From Cristatella mucedo (taxonomy: Eukaryota; Bryozoa; Phylactolaemata; Cristatellidae): a stretch of DNA of 64,000 nucleotides. The position numbers were made by a program, and so were the translations under genes. Below, in pieces: positions 56,501-64,000 of the stretch. Every line of letters begins with the position of its first letter. Position 1 is the first letter of the stretch. The notes beneath the pieces were generated by a model. The model searched no databases and was not told the origin of the DNA. It saw only the letters and a list, made by a program, of their open reading frames with translations. Location of the stretch: assembly GCA_009760855.2 (NCBI GenBank), contig WPIO01000004.1:12761001-12825000 (forward strand), read 5' to 3'.

Positions 56501-57300
56501 GGGCAGTGCAGCTGTAGCCGGCCGTGCCTGGATTTAGTCACAATACTCGAACGTCTCGTGTGGAGTACCTGGCCACCGAAGAGTGGCGGGAGGGATAGCT
56601 CGTAGCTGTCTTGCAGAGCCCCACAGAGTCACGATGTATCTAGGGTGCTTGAACCAACGTGCCCACCCAAGGGTCAGTCCGTGGTCCTGAGGTTGTTCTT
56701 GTTGAGCTTGTTCGAGCAGGCCGCTGGCCCGGCCGAGGTGAGGAGTGCTGCAGTTAATCGGACGGAAACTCTTCCGTGCGTAGCCTTGATGTGCAGCTGA
56801 TCACTTGCCGAGCAGCAGTTGCCTCTCAAAAATGACGAGAGGCGGTTGTATGCCGATAGCTGCCAGTTATTCTACACCCAATGGTATAGTACAAGAGCGT
56901 TATAAAAACTATGCATGTTATTACTTTTTACAAGGTTATAATAATAATAATAACAGTACAATTGATAAAGCGCCGCCTCAAGTAACTCAATTTCTGTCTA
57001 GGCGCTTTGCAATTGCTGCAAACAGTAAAAAACCGTAAGGGGCTCAAAACGGTAAGAGAAGGGCCGAAAAGGCCAACGAGCAAGCAAAAGCAAAGCGAGC
57101 CCATTCCTAAAATACCGGAAGAAGCAAAAAATCATCTGCTGAATTGCCGAACGAGTCACAGAAAAAAATATTGAAGAGGGAAAAAATGTTTGAACGAGCA
57201 AGATGAAGCAACCACAGTCCCACTTCCAAGTAAAGACAAACAACCAGACCGAGATAAGTGGTAATCAAGACAATACATTCAAGTCTTGCAACAAGTTCAA
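53600..57300. other. No gene seen
   Basis: Scattered short ORFs without domains. It includes one LINE A-type tail at 56943-57016 (minus). Otherwise I see neither exons with matching splice sites nor repeats shared with the rest of the window. Confidence 0.4.
56943..57016 (-). repeat. LINE A tail fragment
   Basis: (ATT)n complement, then TTGATAAAGCGCCGCCTCAA and TTTCTGTCTAGGCGCTTTGC, minus orientation. Confidence 0.75.
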
Positions 57301-57375
57301 CCGGAGTCGGATTACAGTGACCCTGCTACACGGTCCTCTGAAGAATATTGGAAACATTAATTGCACCTTTAGATA

Positions 57376-58760
57376 GTGCAAAAGGAACAGCAGCAGGCTT
57401 ATGCCCGCAACTTTCAAAAAGATTCACACAACGACAGAAGACTTTCTCAGCTCCATTATAAAAGAAGGCTTGCAAATGAGGGAATGTGCCGCCCGTGGTT
57501 GATGTATTCTAAATCAAGAGATGTAGTATTCTGCTTTTGCTGTAAGCTATTCAGTAAGAAGGTTCGCATCTCGTCTATGGCGAGCCGCATTGACACACTA
57601 GTTAAGGCGCTTGCTTTTCACGACCTCGCTCCCGAGGTCGTGGGTTCGAATCCTGCGGTGGGCGATCCTATATTGCCGCTGCAAGCGGAGGTGATAGCCG
57701 TAAAGGTTATTCTTTCGCCGTGCAAAAAAGGCTGTTAAGTCAGCTAGTATTTATTTTATGCAAGAAAGTGGCTGTACAAATTGAAAAATTTGCCTGCAAT
57801 TGTGTCCTTGCATGGGAAAAGACCAACGCACCTAGATAGTTATCAAGCTTGAAGAGCGTCGGAGGGTGGGCAAGCAGACGGCACGACACTAGATGAGACA
57901 ATTTAACAGAAAACTAAGCAGCAAGAGAAATGTCGGAAACGGGTCTTGAAAAGTGCCTCTTTGCATTAGCATGGGTACTAGGAACTTTGAATTCGCAGAT
58001 CAAATGAAAGCTCTCTGGTCTTTTCTGGTTCTCTACATGATGCAGCAATGAATTGCACGGAGGCTCTGAATTTCTTTGTCTTGGTGCAGCAAGTATTGCA
58101 TTTTTTCTCAGCATCTATTCGGTGTCGGGGAGTCCTAAAAAGTCACATCACTGACGCCAGTGGTCTTACTTTAAAAAAGCTCAGGGAAACGAGATGGAAA
58201 AGTAGAATGAACGGTCTGAAACCACTGAAATGCATTCTTGACAAAGTCTATGATGTTCTGATTGAGATAAGTGAAGATACGAGTCAGAAAGGGTTGGCTG
58301 GAGCGATGACGAGATCTGAAACATAAATACTGGCAAGTAACGTAGCAAAATTTCTATTTTTAGTATCGCTTCTTATCTGATGCAACATTTTGTTTGAGGT
58401 CAATGTCACCAGCAAAGTTCTACAGCATACAGCAACTGACTTGAGACTGGCACTTAAACAGCTGGAAAACAGCTAAATTACACCAGTATTAACCCCTAAA
58501 TCACTCCGAAGCGAAGAAAGCTTCCATGCAATATTGAAGAATGCAACTCAAATGGCTAAATAGTTGGAGCTTAAACCCACCTTTGAAGCAAACCGACAAT
58601 TGAAAAAGAGAAGGCTGTTTGATTACACAGGCAAAAAATTTAAACAAAGTCATGTTACTGCAATACAATTACTCATTTCTTATCCATTTTTATGCGCTCA
58701 ACACGAATATGACATTCAAGTTGCAAAGTTGGCTCTACTTTGTCGCAGTCTGCCATAAAT
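57376..58760 (+). pseudogene. hAT-type transposase relic split by a SINE
   Basis: The first part (57376-57584) encodes RPWLMYSKSRDVVFCFCCKL, the TTF-type zinc-finger region found at the N-terminus of many hAT transposases. SINE2 then interrupts it at about 57585-57745. A later part (58048-58326) encodes EALNFFVLVQQVLHFFSAS and LRETRWKSRMNGLKPLKCIL, matching the FFSAS...L.DTRW middle of the same family. 58564-58758 holds a last fragment. Stops and frameshifts lie between the parts. Terminal inverted repeats were not found. Confidence 0.65.
57585..57745 (+). repeat. SINE2 copy inserted in the hAT relic
   Basis: The best plus-strand SINE2: A-box-like CTAGTTAAGGCGC, a palindrome CACGACCTCG/CGAGGTCGTG, B box GGGTTCGAATCC at about 57642, and body GTGATAGCCGTAAAGGTTAT, ending GGCTGTTAAGTCAGCTAG. 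Confidence 0.8.
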
Positions 58761-59063
58761 TAATGTGTAAATCACAAAATGCATGCCAATAGTAATCGAC
58801 TTACGGTTAATACCTGCAAAAAATGAAGTTATAGCCTATTTCTTGGATTTCTACGCCTGTCTCTTGTACAGCTGTTCGGAAGCATCTCTTGGAAGTGTCC
58901 AGCTGTAGTCATCCAGCATTGTAGTGGACCATTTTCCCTGGTATATTTATTCCATTGTTGCGATATCTTTATGACAAGGTTCGCCATGCTCATCGCTAAG
59001 CATACCGCAGTTGTCAATGAAGAAATCCAAATGGGAATGAAAAAAGTGGATCTTTAGAGACAT

Positions 59064-59163
59064 TCAATTGCATTTCCCTTTGCAGCAAATGTAAAGCGCC
59101 TAGAAAGAGATTAAGTTCTCTGAGGGCGCTTTATCAAGTACATTATTATTATTATTATTATTA
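59064..59163 (+). repeat. LINE A 3' end inserted in the relic
   Basis: CATTCAATTGCATTTCCCTT, GCGCCTAGAAAGAGATTAAG and TTCTCTGAGGGCGC, then (ATT)n, opposite to the interrupted reading frame. Only about 100 bp arrived, so it is an extreme 5' truncation. Confidence 0.85.
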
Positions 59164-59329
59164 TAGCGTAGCCAAGTTTCGGATACTGCATCAACATGTC
59201 TTCTGCTAGTTCCTTGTAGTTTTCTGCCCTAGCATTCCTGAGAAAGTTTGTTGACAGGAAAAAAGCATTCCATGCTTATTTCGCATCACCGTGCTGCAAG
59301 TTGTTGAACCGGTCATCTTTAAAAAAATA

Positions 59330-59475
59330 TAATTCATTCATATAACGCCCTAAGAGAACTTAATCTTTATTCAGGCACTTCACATATGCCGCGGGGCTCG
59401 AGCGCACGACCTCGGCCAGACCTCGGTCGGGGCGAGCATCTTTACCACTGGGGAAAACCAGCTCGGCGTCTTTGA
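59330..59475 (-). repeat. SINE1 copy inserted in the relic
   Basis: Tail complement AACGCCCTAAGAGAACTTAA, B-box complement GGGGCTCGAGCG and A-box region TACCACTGGGGAAAACCAGC. Full length. Confidence 0.8.
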
Positions 59476-60612
59476 AGAGTTATCGAATCTGAGGACCCAA
59501 ACCAATTTTCTCTTAAATCTTTGCTTTGCCGAGGGAATCTTTCATGCAGGTATTGCAACTCTGGCGAAGTCTGATCCATACATAGCTTTCACGTCTGATC
59601 CATACATAGCTTTCACGAAGTTCTTAATCAAGTCTAGCTGGATGTCAATGGGGCGGTAGACGCATTTTGTGAGCCACGACCAGAACTGGGTGCTGGATAT
59701 TCTTCTCTCCAACTGCTAAATTTTGCCTGGGAGTCAGTTACTTCCGAAAGTAGTGCATTAACTTGCTCGGCATTTTGTATATCCCTGCTGCAATCTCATT
59801 AAAAGGGCAACTACCTTCAAATCACCACAAAGGTGCCAGCTGCACTTGTTATACTCAATATAATTCAGTAGCTACTCTAAGTTATCGTACGTCTCTTTCA
59901 CGTGGACAGCATGCGCTACTGTGGTAGATGGAAGACGGTTTACATTGTGCAAAATTTACAGCCTTAAGACTCAGTTTTGAAGAGTATACAAATAATCTCC
60001 ATTCTTGTGGGTCATGCGTGATTTGTAAGGAGTTCACGAGGCAGCTCTCAATAGCAGTGCAAGTCTCTGCAGGAGCCTCTTACTCACGGTGACAGCAAGG
60101 ATTTAGATGGATAGGAACTGTGTGGTGAGCTGCAAGCTATTGCCAGAAGGCTTTCCCAGATTATGAATACCCAAGAGGTTTTGCAATTTCTAATGCAGCA
60201 TAAATTAACAGAAAATTTTCCCCATATTTCAGTGGCACTCAGAATAATATTGCTATTGTGAATTTCAGTGGATACTAGTTTTTCAAAATTAAAACTAACA
60301 AAGTTACCTTCGTTCAACACTGTGCCAAGAAAGACTGGTTGGCTTAGCAACAAGTTCTATTGAATTAGATTTAGTATGATCTCTCGACCTTAAAGAAATG
60401 GTCAGCGAGTTTTCTACAAAACAAACAAGGAAAGCCAAGCTTTGAATATGCATTTTTAGCATTTTACGTAGTACTGCATCCACACCTGTTGATTATGTAT
60501 ATTTGTGAGTCTTCACGGTAGCAAACTTTTCTCACACCAAGCAAATTGGTTTTTACTTCCTGATGGGCGGGTGTGGGAGGGCGTGAGAGGCTTTCCCCTG
60601 CGCCGGATCGAT

Positions 60613-60704
60613 GCGATCGATCCCCCAGTCAAGAGGTCAGTGCAAGGTATCTTGGGAAAGCCGCAGGGGGATCGATCGCCCCAAGATGCCTTCCACTGAC
60701 CTCT
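60613..60704. repeat. Interleaved inverted repeats
   Basis: Arm A (60613-60626, GCGATCGATCCCCC) is the exact complement of 60666-60679. Arm B (60632-60656, starting AGAGGTCAGTG) pairs with 60680-60704 with two mismatches. The order is A, B, A', B', so the arms interlock instead of nesting. Confidence 0.85.
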
Positions 60705-60749
60705 TGTCCTGGGCAGCTCTGGTAGCCTTCGAGAGTTACCCAATTTGTC

Positions 60750-61780
60750 GAATTATTGCAATCCACCGCAATCCACTCTAATCAGAAAGGATTTTGGAAT
60801 GCCGAGCTCAAATTTTGACTGAACATTATAATAAACCTTACATTTTATATCGCCATCAAATTTCATGGGCTGCAAAGACGGAGGCCTGTACCGCAACCCA
60901 CTTTAGTCCGCCTCAAATCCACCACAACTCAGTTCCGAGAAGCTCCACGTTTGGAATATAAAACTAAGCCGTATTTCAAGTGTACCCACTCAATTTCTCG
61001 CCAGTCCGCTCACGCGTTCTCAAGAAGCCCACTGAAATAGATTGCCCGGAACCAATGCCGAAATCCACTGCATTCGACAGCAAAACTAGAGAAATCCTGT
61101 AAGAAAAGCTCCTTATTTGGTTGCATACGACAATATACTCCGTGACAATTGCACTCACAAAAGACAGAGAAAGACGGCAATTCACTGCAGCCATCGAAAA
61201 ATGACTAGAAATACATTGACCGTGCTCCAGTTTTTCTTGCATATTAATGCACACGATGTTGTGTGCACATCCACATAAATTCCAGAAAATTTCCATCCGT
61301 GCACTCCGGCAAAGCACGGTAATCGCCCGAAATGGTCTAGGCAAATACCGCGATACACCGTAATTCGCTGCAAATCTCCCTCAAATTGTCAACGCGAAGG
61401 TCCAATTTAGATGCATAAAAGACTAAATACAGTTCAAAATGCACCCTCAAAATTCTTCGCCATTGCAATCTCACACAATGCACTGCAACCGACTGCAGCG
61501 GCCCGGTCCCGTACCGCAACCCAACACAACCTCCGCAAAAGGAACAGAACGCGTATACTAATGGTCTAAGAAGCACTCGCACAATTTCATTACAACTTTT
61601 CAAGCATTCTGTAGCAATGCATTGCAATCGACTGTAATGGCTCAAGCCAATACACACAAGATGAATGCCCCAAAATCGGTTTCTCGATGTTCCCACTTTG
61701 AATGCATATTACAAAGCACTCTAAAGTGCCAACCGCATCCTTTAAAAAAATCGCGAAGTACTATCGAGGGCAATTCACGG
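60750..61780. other. No gene; faint internal repetition
   Basis: ORFs are short. Recurring phrases such as CGCAACCCAC/CGCAACCCAA and TGCATTCGAC/TGCAATCGAC suggest an old, degenerate repeat, but I could not define a unit. Confidence 0.35.
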
Positions 61781-61785
61781 CAAAG

Positions 61786-61992
61786 TAATGTATCTCCGTC
61801 TGTAACTCCACAAATACTATGTGGGTGTTAAGCAGGGGAGTTTTGTATAGCGAACTCACAGCCTAAGCGGCTTTTAGTACACATTCGGTAGCCAACCGAT
61901 TTCATCTCGGGTAACAAAGAGATAGTGGGAAGCATAGCAGAGTCAGGAGAGCAGTTGAGGTAGTGAACAGCATGGAAGTAGCAGATCAGGAC
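61786..61992 (-). repeat. LINE B 3' end fragment
   Basis: ATGTATCTCCGTCTGTAACT through CAGTTGAGGTAGTGAACAGC, the complement of the LINE B 3' UTR and last RT codons. Confidence 0.8.
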
Positions 61993-62155
61993 TTGGCCCA
62001 GCTTCAAACCAAATCTGTTTCAGATTGACCAGAAAATTGCGGTTCGAAGCTCCAATTATCATTCCACATTACGTTCACTGTGCTTGCACGTACCTGCAAC
62101 CCCTTTCGGTATTTTCCCGGGCCATTGCCATGCCCAACACTGAGCGCGTACAGTA

Positions 62156-62158
62156 AAG

Positions 62159-62183
<25 letters not shown>
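62156..62183. repeat. (TA)n microsatellite
   Basis: About 13 TA units directly before a SINE1 tail on the minus strand, so it is probably that SINE's 3' end. Confidence 0.85.
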
Positions 62184-62190
<7 letters not shown>

Positions 62191-62325
62191 TGTATAGTAC
62201 CCCAAGAGAACTTAATCTCAATTCAGACGCTTCACATATGCCTCGGGGCTCGAGCCCACGACCTCAGCCAGACATTGGTCGGAGCGAGCACCTTAACCGC
62301 TGGACAAAACCAGCTCGGTAATCGC
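62184..62325 (-). repeat. SINE1 copy
   Basis: Full-length minus-strand copy: tail complement TAGTACCCCAAGAGAACTTA, B-box complement GGGGCTCGAGCC and head complement GCACCTTAACCGCTGGAC. It is inserted at the edge of LINE A sequence. Confidence 0.8.
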
Positions 62326-62329
62326 ACGG

Positions 62330-63570
62330 ATCATCAGGTAAGGAGCTAACCTGGGAGCGGTTGAGAAGATGCTGATCGTCAACATAAGCTTTTTTAGATT
62401 ATGCATCCTTGATTCAACAATGTTTTCATAGAAGCTAGAATTGGCTTTTGCTAGGATCGATTGGTACGATCTACAGTAGTCCTCGTATGCCTGTCGATGG
62501 ACAGTCAGTCCTGATCTTTTGTATGCTTTTTCAAGCTTTCGCTTCGTAGGCCTAGCAAATTTAATGCCTGTGGTAAACCATAGGCCATCTGGGCGAGGGC
62601 ACACAGTTCGCTTGGAGGTGCAAACTCGTCGAGCATGTCAGCTAGTGTCATGTTGTAGCAATCTACCAATGATGACAAGTCGGAAGGGGGACTGAGCAGC
62701 AGAGGCGAAGCAGATATTCTCGCACGTGCAGCATGCACGTCAAGGGTTTTGAGGTTTCGCAATTCACAGGTGATTTTAGAGGAAGGCAGACATTGTAGAC
62801 TGAATGAGATCTGCACGTAGTCAGATAGGCATAATTTGGTAATAATTGGTGTTGACAAAGTGGTTGTATGAGAAAATTTGGTTGAGTGTGTGACCCTTGA
62901 TGTCAGCAGGGCCATGAACATGAGCCACAAGAGACAGTGAGTCAGTCAATGCACCGAATTCAGTGCTGAAGGCATCAGATAAGTTATCAAATAAATGTTG
63001 AAATCACTCATAACGAAGAAGAATCGATTTCTTGCACACAGAATCGAAATGAGATCGGAGAAGTCTGAGATAAAGGAGAACTTGGTATCTGGTGGGCGAT
63101 AGACTACTGCCATCATCGCTAGCTTGTTGTCGGGTGAAATCAAGAAAAATCGATTCGAAAAACTGCTTCGAGGGTACTGCAAATGGCTTCCAGTCGAACT
63201 TCGAGCACATGATTATAGCAACTATACCTCCAGTTTTGATTGATCTAGGGGTGTGAAAGAATGGGAAACCAGTCGGGGTAGCATCTTTAATTGTCGGGCA
63301 GTTTACCGATTTTAGCAAAGTTTAAGTGAAGACGAACAGCTCGAGACTATTTTCAGAACTAAGGTAGCTTATTACTAGAGATTTATTGCCCATTGAGCAT
63401 GGATTCCAAAATCAAGCGTTAAGTTGGGCCGCCGGAGTTACAACAGACCTGATGACCATGCAGTTAGAGAGATTCACAGTGATGCATGTGGGGGAGCGTG
63501 CTGAGCGGTTCGAGACAATTCTAGGAATACCAAACGAGTGGGTACTGACCTCGCAATTCCTGCCAAATGA
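62330..63570 (-). mobile_element. LINE A 5' region (endonuclease and upstream)
   Basis: EN pieces 63004-63318 (LKSVNCPTIKDATPTGFPFF), 62946-63182 (AVVYRPPDTKFSF) and 62505-62930 (TPIITKLCLSDYVQ), plus the EN-RT linker (62293-62604, RQAYEDYCRSYQSI). Several frameshifts. It runs upstream past 63400, where DNA still matches copy 1 at 5695-5890, so it supplies the uninterrupted version of the LTR insertion site. Confidence 0.8.
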
Positions 63571-64000
63571 GCGGCATCCAAGGCCCCGGCCACCGCAGCG
63601 GCTGTGCGGTGCTTTTCTTTTGTTATTGCATAAGGCTTGCTCAAGCAAGGTTTCCTCAAGTGCTCACTTTAAAGGACAATGCATTCAAAGCAAACATGAA
63701 CAATATATACTAAAAGCTATCTCTTATTTCTAGAACCGCATAGGCAAAGTCTTAAAGACATAAGAAAGCAGATGCAATATTTGTTGACCATGTACCCTTT
63801 CAAGTTCTTCAGCTCTCCAAAGGGCACCTGATTGGCGACTAAAGCAGCTGAGATCTTAAGCGTGCAGGTTGCAGCTGAGCCATCTTGCTGCCGGTCATCT
63901 CATGGTGCACTGTGATAACATGATACGATGGAGGAAATTTATTTAACTAACAAAAGCCCGATATTTCAATGATTTAAGTCATTACAGCAGTATGTGTACC

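Larger units (their letters stand above)
58835..60085 (-). pseudogene. Relic of an uncharacterised transposon-associated protein
   Basis: The minus-strand translation from high to low coordinates gives EWRLFVYSSKLSLKAVNF, AHAVHVKETYDNL, NKCSWHLCGDLKVVALLM, YGSD, ENYKELAEDMLMQYPKLGYA, FFHSHLDFFIDNCG and LDDYSWTLPRDASEQLYKRQ. This order recalls a large, repetitive family of uncharacterised proteins reported from invertebrate genomes; that is recollection, not a search result. Several stops (including one at the Gln of MEQ-IYQGKW) and frameshifts, a 24-bp tandem duplication near 59572-59619, a LINE A tail at 59064-59163 and a SINE1 at 59330-59475 show it is dead. Confidence 0.6.

Noticed and set aside
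57600-57680. Functional tRNA gene
   Set aside because: The A and B box motifs belong to the repeated SINE2 head; the arm between them is an over-long palindrome and there is no clean cloverleaf.
1-64000. CRISPR arrays, operons or phage-like modules
   Set aside because: Introns, SINEs and LINEs show animal nuclear DNA; tandem repeats here lack spacers.

Overview
This is a repeat-rich metazoan nuclear DNA window. It has spliced genes with GT-AG introns, several non-LTR retrotransposon (LINE) families, tRNA-derived SINEs, LTR and DNA-transposon debris, and long (CA)n, (TC)n and (TA)n runs. Nothing looks bacterial: there are no operons and no ribosome-binding pattern. The LINE set and gene content suggest an invertebrate animal, but I cannot name the phylum from sequence alone.

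Region by region. 0.1-7.2 kb is almost all repeats: two SINE1 copies, an LTR-like repeat, LINE family A (minus strand) broken by a 723-bp solo LTR, then LINE family B (plus strand). 9.1-10.7 kb is a decayed LINE A. 10.9-17.84 kb holds a plus-strand coiled-coil gene that I rebuilt by splice-phase matching. It has an ABIN/TNIP-like segment, a UBAN ubiquitin-binding motif and a C-terminal NZF (RanBP2-type) zinc finger. 19.1-20.9 kb is LINE debris. 22.5-28.6 kb holds a complete four-exon minus-strand gene for a sphingomyelin-synthase-related protein (SAMD8/SMSr type, 420 aa) with all three catalytic residues. 32.1-34.0 kb is a second good LINE B. 36.5-37.9 kb is a 459-codon GC-rich minus-strand ORF of unknown function. 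39.3-39.6 kb is a Tc1-like transposase remnant. 42.3-53.0 kb carries at least eight minus-strand exons, six of whose junctions match in phase, forming one unrecognised gene whose introns are full of SINE, LINE and microsatellite sequence. 57.3-58.8 kb is a hAT-like transposase relic split by a SINE. 58.8-60.1 kb is a relic of an uncharacterised transposon-associated protein with two further insertions. 61.8-63.6 kb is more LINE material.

How the parts relate. The two recognisable host genes act in ubiquitin-linked signalling (UBAN/NZF protein) and ceramide-phosphoethanolamine synthesis (SMSr). No functional link between them is implied; they are separate transcription units in a repeat sea. 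The repeats show a clear partnership: the tRNA-headed SINE1 ends in the same short 3' hairpin sequence as LINE A (and a LINE C fragment), which is the expected sign of a SINE mobilised by that LINE.
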